Shown here in pieces: positions 7,714-16,462 of a stretch of DNA of 64,000 nt (position 1 is its first letter; each line of letters begins with the position of its first letter). The notes under the pieces were generated by a model. The model was not told the DNA's origin and did no database searches. It saw only the letters and a list, made by a program, of their open reading frames with translations. The DNA is from Pleomorphomonas diazotrophica (lineage in GTDB: Bacteria > Pseudomonadota > Alphaproteobacteria > Rhizobiales > Pleomorphomonadaceae): assembly GCF_002844595.1 (NCBI RefSeq), contig NZ_PJNW01000019.1, positions 1 to 64,000 of the forward strand. The letters run 5' to 3'. Both the position numbers and the translations under genes were made by a program.

Positions 7714-7960
7714 TCACCACATGATGGTTTCAAAGAGATCCTGCCATTCCGGGTTCATCTCTTCGATCAGCTGGATCTTCCACTCGCGCTTCCAGTGCTT
7801 CACCTGCTTTTCGCGGGCGCGTGCAATTGTAGCTGTCGGTGAAGCCGCGATAGATATGGTTGCGGTGTTCCCAGATGCGCCCCTCCAGATCGGAGGTGAC
7901 ACCGACGTAGAGGACGCCCTGCGGCTTGTTGGTGGTGATGTAGACCCAGCCCGGATTCAT
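7714..7960 (-). pseudogene. GIY-YIG nuclease gene, broken by internal deletion
   Basis: The N-terminal half (start ATG at 7960: NPGWVYITTNKPQGVLYVGV, then SDLEGRIWEHRNHIY) and the C-terminal half (KHWKREWK...LIEEMNPEWQDLFETIM) match the intact copies at 16071-16358 and 51892-52182 but lie in different frames. About 44 nt encoding roughly LVWYEDHGDITDAIY are missing, producing a frameshift. The active-site tyrosines and arginine remain in the first half; the glutamate lies in the out-of-frame half. It is bordered by DPR4 and the end of DPR5, like the intact copies. Confidence 0.88.
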
Positions 7961-8007
7961 AGGTGAGAGCTTTGCGGAAATGCGAGGGCGGCGCAACTCT
8001 GGGGAAT

Positions 8008-8035
8008 AGGGAGACCGATATCGACCGCTCGCTTT
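8008..8035. repeat. DPR5, outer end only
   Basis: GGGAGACCGATATCGACCGCTCGC matches the outermost bases of DPR left arms, but the arm hairpin and centre are absent. It lies about 50 nt from the start of the broken GIY-YIG gene, mirroring DPR8 beside the intact copy at 16071. Confidence 0.6.
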
Positions 8036-8041
8036 ATCTTC

Positions 8042-8085
8042 AAAAAGATAGCGCCGGCGCGATGTCCCGCGGGCGCTATCCTTTT
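8042..8085. terminator. Bidirectional terminator
   Basis: Stem GATAGCGCC/GGCGCTATC with five A on the left and CTTTT on the right, so it can stop transcription from either side. It probably terminates the gntK-dctQMP operon arriving from the right. Confidence 0.7.
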
Positions 8086-8147
8086 CAAAGGGCTTCGTCG
8101 AACACCACGGCCGTGCCTCTCGGCGGGCCGTGGTTCCGCCTCGTTCC

Positions 8148-9152
8148 TTACTTCGCCTGGGCGATGGCGTCCTGCAGTTCCTTCAGCACCTCGGCGCCGC
8201 CCTCGGCCGCGAACTTGTCGGCGGCGGGCTGGGCCTTTTCCTTGAGGCGGGCGAGTTCCTCGGGCGGCAGTTCGGTGACTTCCATGCCGTGGCTCTTCAG
8301 GGCATCGATGGCCTTCAGCGAGGCTTCGCGGCTGTCCTTGCGCTCGAAGTCGCGGGCCGCTTCCGCGGCCTGCTGCAGGATCTTGCGCTCGTCACCCGAG
8401 AGCTGGTCGTACCAGGACTTGCTCGCCAGCACGATCCACGGGCTGTAGACGTGGCGGGTGATGGTCAGGTACTTCTGCACCTCGTAGAACTTGGCCGACT
8501 CGATGGTGGTGACCGGGTTCTCCTGGCCGTCGACGGCGCCGGTTTCCATGGCCGAGAACAGCTCGGAATAGGGCAGCGGCACGGCGTTGGCGCCGAACGA
8601 GTTGAACATGTCGATGTAGACGGGGTTCTGCATCACCCGCAGCTTGATGCCGCTGAAATCCTCCATCTTGGCGACGGGGTGCTTGCTGTTGGTCAGGTTG
8701 CGGAAGCCGTTCTCCCAGTAGACCAGGCCGACGAGGCCCTGCGCTTCCAGCTTGTCCATCAGCTTGCGGCCGAAGGGGCCGTCGAGCACGGCGTCGGCCT
8801 CTTTGCTGTCGGCGAACAGGAAGGGCAGGTCGTAGACGCCGAAGTCCTTGACGATGCCGACGAGGGTGGCCGTCGAGCCGACCATCATCTCCTGGGCGCC
8901 GCCGATCAGGGCGTTCTGCATCTGCACGTCGGAGCCGAGCTTGGCGTCGCCGAAGGTGCGCATCTTCAGCTTGCCGTCGGAGAGGCGCGCCAGCTCGTCG
9001 GCGAAGAACTTGGCGGCGCGGCCCTGGTTGCTGGCCTCCGGCAGGCCGAAGCCGAAGCGGATGATGCGCGAGGAGATCTCCTGCGCGGAGGCGGCGGTGA
9101 CGCCGACCGCCAGAAGCGCGGCGGCGACGGTGGAGGCGAATGCGAGTTTCAT
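8148..9152 (-). CDS. dctP: TRAP transporter substrate-binding protein
   Basis: 334-residue periplasmic receptor of a tripartite (TRAP) transporter. It has a classic signal peptide (AAALLAVGVTAASAQ, residues about 10-24). The DctP family features are IRFGFGLPEASNQGRAAKFF, then LRVMQNPVYIDMFNSFGANA with the arginine that salt-bridges the substrate carboxylate, and FSAMETGAVDGQENP. It is the last gene of an operon with gluconate kinase and both permeases (19-nt gap to dctM). The operon suggests a sugar acid such as gluconate as substrate; this is inference, since DctP specificity cannot be read from sequence. Confidence 0.93.
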   Translation of the reverse strand: MKLAFASTVAAALLAVGVTAASAQEISSRIIRFGFGLPEASNQGRAAKFFADELARLSDGKLKMRTFGDAKLGSDVQMQNALIGGAQEMMVGSTATLVGIVKDFGVYDLPFLFADSKEADAVLDGPFGRKLMDKLEAQGLVGLVYWENGFRNLTNSKHPVAKMEDFSGIKLRVMQNPVYIDMFNSFGANAVPLPYSELFSAMETGAVDGQENPVTTIESAKFYEVQKYLTITRHVYSPWIVLASKSWYDQLSGDERKILQQAAEAARDFERKDSREASLKAIDALKSHGMEVTELPPEELARLKEKAQPAADKFAAEGGAEVLKELQDAIAQAK

Positions 9153-9171
9153 GGTCTCTCTCCCTTTGTGA

Positions 9172-10449
9172 TTAGTGAAGCAGGTGCAGCGGCACGGTGA
9201 CGATCTCGGGGAAGACGATCATCAGGACGATGAGAACGATGTAGACGAGCAGGAACGGCCAGATGCCGACGGTGGCGCGTTCCAGCGAGATCCGCGCGAT
9301 GGCGGACACCGTGTTCAGCACCGTGCAGACCGGCGGATGGATCAGGCCGAGGGTGCCGATGAGCACGAACATGACGCCGAAATAGAGCGGGTCTATCCCG
9401 GCGGCGCTGGCGATCGGCATCAGCACCGGGCCGAGCACCAGGATGGTGGGCGTCAGATCCATGACGGTGCCGACGGCGAGCAGCAGCAGGCAGATCATCG
9501 CCATGAGGAGGCGCGGCTCGTGCATCACCGGCTCAAGGAGGTCGGTGAGCTGCGAGGTGAGGTCGGACAGCGTGATCATGTAGGCCGACACCAAGGCGGC
9601 GGCGACCAGGAACATGACGGTGGCCGTGGTGCGCGCCGCCTGGATGAACACGTGGACGAGGTCGGCCAACCCGACTTCGCGGTAGACGAACAGCGTGACG
9701 AGCAGCGCGTAGACGGCGGCGACGACGGCTGCCTCGGTGGGCGTGAACAGGCCGCCGCGCAGGCCGCCGATGATGATCACCGGCAGGAACAGCGCCCAGA
9801 GGCCCTCGCGCAGCGCCGCGAGGCGCTCCTTGCCCGACCGTTTGGGCTGGGGCACCACGTTCATGCCGCCGACGCACCATCTCCAGGTGAAGACCAGCGC
9901 CAGACCCATCAGGAGGCCCGGGACGATGCCGGCCATGAACAGGCCGGTGATCGACACGTTGGTGGTGACGCCGAAGATGATGAAGGGCATGCTGGGCGGA
10001 ATGATCGGGGCGATGATGCCGCCGGCGGCGACGAGGCCGGCCGAGCGCGGCACCGGATAGCCGTTGTCGCGCATCATCGGGATGAGCAGCGTGCCCAAGG
10101 CGGCGGTGTCGGCGATGGCCGAGCCGGACAGGCTGGCGAGCAGCACGGCGGCGCCGATCGCCACATAGCCGAGGCCGCCGCGGATGTGACCGACCAGGGT
10201 GACGGCGAGATTGATGATGCGCCGGGATATGCCGCCGGCGTTCATGATCTCGCCGGCCAGGATGAAGAAGGGCACCGCCATCAGCGGGAAATTGTCGGCG
10301 CCCGACAGCATGTTCTGGGCAACGAGCTGGGCATCGAAGAAGTCGAGATAGAACATCAGCGCCACGCCCGTCAGCATCAGGGCGAAGGCGATGGGCATGC
10401 CGAGCGCCATCAGCGCGAACAGCGAGCCGAGGAAGACTGTCAGGGTCAT
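9172..10449 (-). CDS. dctM: TRAP transporter large permease
   Basis: 425-residue membrane protein with about 12 hydrophobic segments, the ion-coupled channel subunit. Typical DctM features: the opening LTVFLGSLFALMALGMPIAF, the PFFILAGEIMNAGGISRRII segment near residue 60, and PPSMPFIIFGV in the middle. Length matches the family. It starts 2 nt after dctQ ends, so the two permeases are translationally coupled; dctP follows after 19 nt. It is expected in the inner membrane as a complex with DctQ, taking substrate from DctP with sodium or proton symport. Confidence 0.95.
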   Translation of the reverse strand: MTLTVFLGSLFALMALGMPIAFALMLTGVALMFYLDFFDAQLVAQNMLSGADNFPLMAVPFFILAGEIMNAGGISRRIINLAVTLVGHIRGGLGYVAIGAAVLLASLSGSAIADTAALGTLLIPMMRDNGYPVPRSAGLVAAGGIIAPIIPPSMPFIIFGVTTNVSITGLFMAGIVPGLLMGLALVFTWRWCVGGMNVVPQPKRSGKERLAALREGLWALFLPVIIIGGLRGGLFTPTEAAVVAAVYALLVTLFVYREVGLADLVHVFIQAARTTATVMFLVAAALVSAYMITLSDLTSQLTDLLEPVMHEPRLLMAMICLLLLAVGTVMDLTPTILVLGPVLMPIASAAGIDPLYFGVMFVLIGTLGLIHPPVCTVLNTVSAIARISLERATVGIWPFLLVYIVLIVLMIVFPEIVTVPLHLLH

Positions 10450-10451
10450 GA

Positions 10452-11051
10452 TCAGACCTCCCTGAGCGTGGCGTTGGCGGGACGGGCAAGGCCGGGATCG
10501 CCCACGCGCTCGATGGGCGCCGGGTCCGGCTTGCCCGGATCGTCCAGGATGTGATCGGGGTTGGGATCGCCGGGCATGTATCCATCAGGCGAGCCGGTGA
10601 TGATGCGGTAGAGGTTGATCAGCACGAGGAGGATCATGGCGATGGCCGGGAAGACGCCGGCGGCGGCGTAGAAGGCCATCGGGAAGCGCAGCACGGTGGA
10701 ATAGGTGGTGAGGCCGATCTTCGTCTGCGTCCAGCTTCCCGACAGGAACAGCCAGAGGGCGTAGAGGATCAGCAGGTGGCTGATAATCGCGCAGACCCGG
10801 CGCACCGGCACCGGCAGTCGCGCCTGCAACAGCTCGAGGCCGAGGTGCTTGTGCTGGCGGAGCGCCAGCGTCGCCCCGAGGAACACCAGCCAGACGAACA
10901 TCAGGCGGGAGATTTCCTCGGCCGAGGCGATGCCGCTGCCGAAGAGATAGCGCAGCACGACGTTGCCGAACACCATGATGACCATGACGGCGAGCAGCGC
11001 CGCCATGGTGTATTCGAGGATCCTCTCGAGGAGTGTCTTGACCCGATCCAT
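10452..11051 (-). CDS. dctQ: TRAP transporter small permease
   Basis: 199-residue protein with four predicted membrane helices (residues about 15-37, 48-65, 85-107, 125-147), the membrane organiser that pairs with DctM. SAEEISRLMFVWLVFLGA around residue 40 and the HLGLELL motif are characteristic of DctQ. The tail from about 155 is Pro/Asp-rich and longer than usual (PDGYMPGDPNPDHILDDPGK), probably cytoplasmic. It lies 22 nt after gntK and 2 nt before dctM in one operon. Confidence 0.92.
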   Translation of the reverse strand: MDRVKTLLERILEYTMAALLAVMVIMVFGNVVLRYLFGSGIASAEEISRLMFVWLVFLGATLALRQHKHLGLELLQARLPVPVRRVCAIISHLLILYALWLFLSGSWTQTKIGLTTYSTVLRFPMAFYAAAGVFPAIAMILLVLINLYRIITGSPDGYMPGDPNPDHILDDPGKPDPAPIERVGDPGLARPANATLREV

Positions 11052-11073
11052 GGGCTTCCTCCGATTTCTAAAG

Positions 11074-11640
11074 TCAGGGCGTCGCCGCTCTGGCGGGTTC
11101 CGGGATGGGGCGAGCGGGCGCGCCGAGGGCGGCGAGGGCGCAGGCGACGATGTCGTCGGGGCCGAGCTCGACCAGAAGGGTGATCGCCTGCTCGTCGGCG
11201 CCGGGCGGCTCCAGCGCGGCGAACTGGCTGTCGAGCAGGGCCGGCGGCATGAAGTGGCCGCGGCGCGCCTCGAGGCGCTGGCGGAGCAGCGCGGCGGGCC
11301 CGGCGAGATGGAGGATGGCGATGGGGCCGAGCCGGTCGCGCAGCCTGTCGCGGTAGCGGCGCTTCAGGGCGGAGCAGGCAATGACCACCGGGCCGGACAC
11401 TTGGCGCCGCGCGTCGGCGGCCGCCTCGGCGACGGCGGCAAGCCACGGCCAGCGCTGCTCGTCGGTGAGCGGCTTGCCCTCGGACATCGAGCGGACGTTG
11501 TCCTCCGGGTGATGGTCGTCGGCCTCGATCAGCCGGCCGCCAAGCGCGGCGGCCAGCCTGGCGGCGACCGTCGACTTGCCGGCGCCGCAGACGCCCATGA
11601 CGAGAATGCAATCGGATCGAATGGCAACGGGTGCAGCCAT
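11074..11640 (-). CDS. gntK: Gluconokinase
   Basis: 188-residue P-loop kinase converting gluconate plus ATP to 6-phosphogluconate. Walker A is MGVCGAGKS (residues about 14-22), followed by EADDHHPEDNVRSMSEG and CSALKRRYRDRLR, all typical of GntK. The ATG at 11640 is chosen because GGAGG lies about 8 nt upstream; a longer start would lack one. It is first in an operon with a TRAP transporter and faces a LacI-family regulator, making a self-contained uptake-phosphorylation-regulation unit for gluconate or a related sugar acid. Confidence 0.94.
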   Translation of the reverse strand: MAAPVAIRSDCILVMGVCGAGKSTVAARLAAALGGRLIEADDHHPEDNVRSMSEGKPLTDEQRWPWLAAVAEAAADARRQVSGPVVIACSALKRRYRDRLRDRLGPIAILHLAGPAALLRQRLEARRGHFMPPALLDSQFAALEPPGADEQAITLLVELGPDDIVACALAALGAPARPIPEPARAATP

Positions 11641-11677
11641 CGGTCGTCCTCCCCAACCGTGCCTGATGCCGCCATCC

Positions 11678-11697
11678 AAATGTTAGCGCTGTCATTT
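11678..11697. promoter_or_regulatory. LacI-family (GntR-type) operator
   Basis: Near-perfect palindrome AAATG-N2-AGCGCT-N2-CATTT in the divergent gap between gntK and the LacI-family gene. The AGCGCT centre is typical of LacI-family sites. One dimer here could control both the transport operon and its own gene. Confidence 0.75.
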
Positions 11698-11745
11698 GTC
11701 AATGCGACGAACTGCGGTATACTTGCGGGCAGGGAGAGGGCAGGC

Positions 11746-12795
11746 ATGAAAAGTGACAGATCCGCCGGGAAAGTGACGCTGGCCGACGTGGGGCGAGTCG
11801 CCAATGTCAGCGCTATCACGGTGTCACGTGCCCTCCGCAAGCCCGAGATGGTGTCGCCCAAGCTCCGGCAGCGGATCGAGGAGGTGGTGGCCGAGCTCGG
11901 CTACGTGCCCGACCCGGTGGCGCGGGCGCTGGCCTCCGACCGCACCGACGTCATCGGCGTCTTGATCCCCTCGGTGACCAACAGCGTGTTCGCCGACGTG
12001 CTGCGCGGCATCTACAGCGTGGTCGAGGGTTCGCCCTTCTCCGTCCAGTTCGGCAACACGCGCTATTCGGTGCTGGAGGAGGAGCGCCTCCTCAGGATCT
12101 TCCTCAGCCAGCGCCCGGCCGGGCTGATCGTTTCCGGCATCGACCAGTCGGAGGCCTCGACGGCGCTGCTGACGCAGGCGCGCTGCCCGGTGGTGCAGAT
12201 CATGGAAACGGGGCCGGCGCCGGTGGACATGATGGTGGGCTTCTCGCATCGCGACGCCGCCCATGACGCGACGCGGCACCTGATCGACGGCGGCTACCGG
12301 CGCATCGCCTTCTTCGGCGCCCGCATGGACCCGCGCACGCAGCGCCGCCTCGAAGGCTATACGCAGGCGGTGAAGGACGCCGGGTTGTTCGACGAGAGCC
12401 TGATGATCACCACGCCGCGCGCCTCGACGGTGGAACTCGGCTGCCAGATGCTAAGCGACCTCCTGGCCCGCACCCAGGATGTCGAGGCGATCTTCTGCAA
12501 CAACGACGATCTGGCGCTGGGTGTGCTGTTCGAGTGCCAGCGGCGGCGCATCGCCGTGCCCGACGACATCGGCCTCTGCGGCTTCAACGACCTGGAGATG
12601 ATGGCGGTGGCCAACCCGCCGATCACCAGCGTCCGCACCTTCCGCCAGGAGATGGGCCGGCGGGCGGCCGAGATGGTGCTCATGCGCGTCGCCGGCGAGG
12701 AGGTGCCCGAGCCGGTCGTCGATCTCCGCTACGAGCTGATGGCCCGCCAGAGCACGCGGGCCTGCGAGGAAGGCCGCAGGCGGCGGGTGCCCTGA
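11746..12795 (+). CDS. LacI-family repressor of gluconate genes
   Basis: 349-residue regulator. The N-terminal HTH (TLADVGRVANVSAITVSRAL, residues about 10-29) and hinge helix (YVPDPVARALAS) bind DNA; the rest is a periplasmic-binding-protein-like sensor (DVIGVLIPSVTNSVF; EAIFCNNDDLALGVL; IGLCGFNDLEM). This ordering is that of E. coli GntR-type LacI proteins. ATG at 11746 follows GGGAGAGGGCAGGC. It is divergent from gntK-dctQMP with an operator between, so it most likely represses the operon until gluconate or its phosphate binds. GntR-type function is inferred from context. Confidence 0.9.
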   Translation: MKSDRSAGKVTLADVGRVANVSAITVSRALRKPEMVSPKLRQRIEEVVAELGYVPDPVARALASDRTDVIGVLIPSVTNSVFADVLRGIYSVVEGSPFSVQFGNTRYSVLEEERLLRIFLSQRPAGLIVSGIDQSEASTALLTQARCPVVQIMETGPAPVDMMVGFSHRDAAHDATRHLIDGGYRRIAFFGARMDPRTQRRLEGYTQAVKDAGLFDESLMITTPRASTVELGCQMLSDLLARTQDVEAIFCNNDDLALGVLFECQRRRIAVPDDIGLCGFNDLEMMAVANPPITSVRTFRQEMGRRAAEMVLMRVAGEEVPEPVVDLRYELMARQSTRACEEGRRRRVP

Positions 12796-12807
12796 GGGGC
12801 CGAAGGG

Positions 12808-12905
12808 GAGCGTGATATCGGCCTCTGCGCCTTCTCGTCCCGAGGTCCTGCGCCTGAAGCGCAGGATGACAATTAACTGATATGGAACAACGAGATAGCG
12901 CGCTG
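12808..12905. repeat. DPR6, half element (left arm and centre)
   Basis: Left arm from GTGATATCGGCC through CCGAGGTCC and a hairpin with CCTGCGC/GCGCAGG arms to GGATGACA, then the AT-rich centre with GATAGCGCG. No right arm follows; the sequence passes into the terminator of the aldehyde dehydrogenase gene. Confidence 0.8.
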
Positions 12906-12918
12906 CGAAGCAGAAATC

Positions 12919-12962
12919 GGAGGGGAGCGCCGATCCGGTTTCCCAGGATCGGCGCCCCTCCA
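12919..12962. terminator. Strong hairpin after aldehyde dehydrogenase gene
   Basis: Long GC-rich stem GGAGGGG(A)GCGCCGATCC / GGATCGGCGCCCCTCC, about 16 paired bases with one bulge, 17 nt past the stop of the leftward gene. There is no clear T-run, so it may protect the transcript rather than terminate on its own. Confidence 0.6.
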
Positions 12963-12978
12963 GCTTGCGGGCAGGCTC

Positions 12979-14496
<1,518 letters not shown>

Positions 14497-14596
14497 CTTG
14501 TCCTCCCAGACATGACGCGCGTTGGTCGCGCTGTCCGGAGAGTTGCGTACGCAAAATCCAATATCCAGCCGGCCTGCCGAGGTGGCGGGTGGTCAG

Positions 14597-14614
14597 TGTC
14601 GCAGTTCTGCGACA
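14597..14614. promoter_or_regulatory. 18-bp palindrome, likely activator site for ALDH gene
   Basis: TGTCGCAG-TT-CTGCGACA is a perfect palindrome with 8-bp arms, about 100 bp upstream of the aldehyde dehydrogenase start and 26 bp from the stop of the regulator gene. Fis-type activators of the AcoR group bind such TGTCGCA-centred dyads. I see no clear -24/-12 element nearby. Confidence 0.72.
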
Positions 14615-14639
14615 GTTGGGGGAGGGGATCTGGATCAGC

Positions 14640-15617
14640 CTAGGCGTGGACCGTCCGCAGCTCATGCAGGCCGAGCTTGTTGAGCTTGCGATGCAGCGTG
14701 GCGCGGCTGATGCCGAGGAGCTCGGCGGCATGCGACACGTTGCCGCGCGCTCGCGCCAGCGCCCGCTGGACCACGGCGCGCTCGCCGGCGGCGAGGTCGT
14801 CGGCTTCCTGCTCGCGGGCGATCAGGTCGCCGATCGGGGTGCGGCCGTCGAGGTCCGCCGCGCTCAGCCCCAGGAGTTGCCGGGCGGCGCGGGTGGCGCC
14901 GACGATCAGCTCGTGGCCGTCGACGGCCAGCAGGGTATCGGCCCGCCCCTCGGGCGACGGCGCCAGGATGATGCGGCTCTGAGGGAAGGCGCGGCGGAAC
15001 AGGTCGCACTCGATGCGCCGCGCCGCGTCGACGACCGACTGGGCGATCAGCGTCAGGAAGCCCTCGGTGAGGTCGGCCCGGCAGGAGGAGACGTCGATCA
15101 CCGCCGCGAGCTGGCCGTCGGCATCGTGGATCGGCGAGGAGGTGCAGCTCAGGAGCGCGTTGCAGCTGAAGAAGTGCTGGTCGCGGTGGATGGTCACCGG
15201 CCGCTGCTCGGCGATGGCGGTGCCGATGCCGTTGGTGCCCTGGTTGCCTTCGCTCCAGGGTGTGCCGATCCAGAGGCCCCAGGCGCTGAAGGTGGCGTCG
15301 TCGCCGGCCGCGCCCCGCCGCTCCAGCGGAACGCCGTTGCGGTCGGCCAAGAGCACGCAGCAGCCGACGCCGCCGACGGCGGCATGTAGGCGGTCCATGG
15401 CGCTCTCCGCGCAGGCGATCAGCGGCTCCAGCGGCTGGCGGGCCTCGGCGATCTCCCGTTCGGTCAGCCGCCAGACGGGCGGGCGCGGCGCCGCCGGATC
15501 GAGCTTGTAGAGCTCCTGCGACCGATGCCAGGACGCGGCGATGACCGAGCGGGCGGCACCGTCGGCGGCCAGCGTGTCCCTGATGTGTTGCGCGTGACGT
15601 TCATCCGACCTGTCCAC
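14640..15617 (-). CDS. GAF-domain Fis-type regulator lacking an AAA+ domain
   Basis: 325-residue transcription factor of the AcoR branch. An N-terminal region starts SVIAASWHRSQELYKLDP; a GAF sensor covers about 60-190 (GCCVLLADRNGVP; WSEGNQGTNGIGTAIAEQRP; CTSSPIHDADGQLAAVIDVS). A Fis helix-turn-helix ends the protein (RARGNVSHAAELLGISRATL, about 289-308). The central sigma-54-interacting ATPase domain of AcoR is absent, so it probably acts on ordinary promoters or as a repressor. It sits directly before an ExaC-type aldehyde dehydrogenase, its likely target. Confidence 0.88.
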   Translation of the reverse strand: MDRSDERHAQHIRDTLAADGAARSVIAASWHRSQELYKLDPAAPRPPVWRLTEREIAEARQPLEPLIACAESAMDRLHAAVGGVGCCVLLADRNGVPLERRGAAGDDATFSAWGLWIGTPWSEGNQGTNGIGTAIAEQRPVTIHRDQHFFSCNALLSCTSSPIHDADGQLAAVIDVSSCRADLTEGFLTLIAQSVVDAARRIECDLFRRAFPQSRIILAPSPEGRADTLLAVDGHELIVGATRAARQLLGLSAADLDGRTPIGDLIAREQEADDLAAGERAVVQRALARARGNVSHAAELLGISRATLHRKLNKLGLHELRTVHA

Positions 15618-15893
15618 GCTTTTCCTCCTCGAGAAGCGTTGGCCACGACGTTGCGAGTTCCTCCTGCCCGTCCTCCTCTGGGCATCTCAGGCATCATCCG
15701 ACCGGTGTGGAACGCGGATCGAGACGATGAGGCCGTGCAACCCTGGGGACGATCCTCCTCTTGTGGATCGCGCCCTAAGGGTAAATCCCGATGGGGGCCT
15801 ACTCATAATCTTGTTTGCCGAGGTAGACAATTCGCCCAAAGGACTCGGGGTTGGGCGTGGCGTCGGGGCGTTGGAAATGGCTGTCGATGTCGA
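15618..15893. other. Non-coding leader upstream of GAF-Fis regulator
   Basis: 276 bp without a credible gene on either strand. It holds an interrupted GGGTAAATCCCGATGGGGG motif around 15779 and an AT-richer stretch at 15800-15840, likely promoter for the leftward regulator gene. I recognise no riboswitch or small RNA. Confidence 0.4.
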
Positions 15894-16055
15894 GAGGGAG
15901 CCCTATGCGGGCCGCAGCATCTTCTCGTCCTGAGGTCCCCGCCTGCGCGGGGATGACAACCTATATATTTGTTTTTATTTGTATAATTTTGTCATCCCCG
16001 CGAAGGCGGGGACCTCAGGCAGAAAGGGGCGCAACGCCGATATCAGTCTCCCCCG
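15894..16055. repeat. DPR7, complete dispersed palindromic repeat
   Basis: A clean example. Left arm with CCTGAGGTCC, hairpin CCCCGC-CTGC-GCGGGG and GATGACAA; AT-rich centre of about 34 nt; right arm TTGTCATCC, CCGCGAAGGCGG hairpin, GGACCTCAGGCAGAAAGGGGCG; ends at CCGATATC. The arms are reverse complements over about 50 nt with few mismatches. It lies about 20 nt from the stop of the intact GIY-YIG gene at 16071. Confidence 0.92.
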
Positions 16056-16070
16056 ATATCTCCCCCATCT

Positions 16071-16358
16071 TCACATGATGGTCTCGTAGAGATCCTGCCA
16101 TTCCGGGTTCATCTCTTCGATCAGCCGTATCTTCCACTCGCGCTTCCAGTGCTTCATCTGCTTTTCGCGGTAGATGGCGTCGGTGATATCGCCATGATCC
16201 TCGTACCAAACGAGGCGGGTGCAGTTGTAGCTGTCGGTGAAGCCGCGATAGATGTGGTTGCGATGCTCCCAGATGCGCCGTTCAAGATCAGAGGTGACGC
16301 CGGTATAGAGCACGCCCCGAGGCTTGTTGGTGACGATATAGAGCCAACCCGCATTCAT
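16071..16358 (-). CDS. GIY-YIG nuclease family protein, intact copy
   Basis: 95-residue single-domain GIY-YIG endonuclease. The core is GWLYIVTNKPRGVLYTGVTS (residues about 4-23): YI, then 11 residues, then YTG. The catalytic arginine lies in SDLERRIWEHR; HGDITDAIYREKQMKHWKRE and a conserved RLIEEMNPEWQDL with the metal-binding glutamate follow. Length matches the stand-alone UvrC-like family. DPR7 lies 15 nt past its stop and DPR8 about 50 nt before its start. Two other copies, one broken, have the same setting. Its biological role is not established; a role in repeat propagation or maintenance is my inference. Confidence 0.9.
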   Translation of the reverse strand: MNAGWLYIVTNKPRGVLYTGVTSDLERRIWEHRNHIYRGFTDSYNCTRLVWYEDHGDITDAIYREKQMKHWKREWKIRLIEEMNPEWQDLYETIM

Positions 16359-16408
16359 GCCACGAACATTGCGGAAATGCGGGGGTTGCGCAACTGCGGG
16401 ATTTAGGG

Positions 16409-16462
16409 AGCCCGATATCAGCCGCTCGCTCTACCTGCCTGAGGTCCCGCCTTCGCGGGGAT
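16409..16462. repeat. DPR8 left part, interrupted by IS110
   Basis: GCCCGATATCAGCCGCTCGC, CTGCCTGAGGTCC and hairpin CCCGC-CTTC-GCGGGG run up to GAT at 16460-16462, where the IS110 element begins. Joining this to 17667 onward restores a continuous DPR hairpin GCGGGGATGACAG. Confidence 0.92.
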
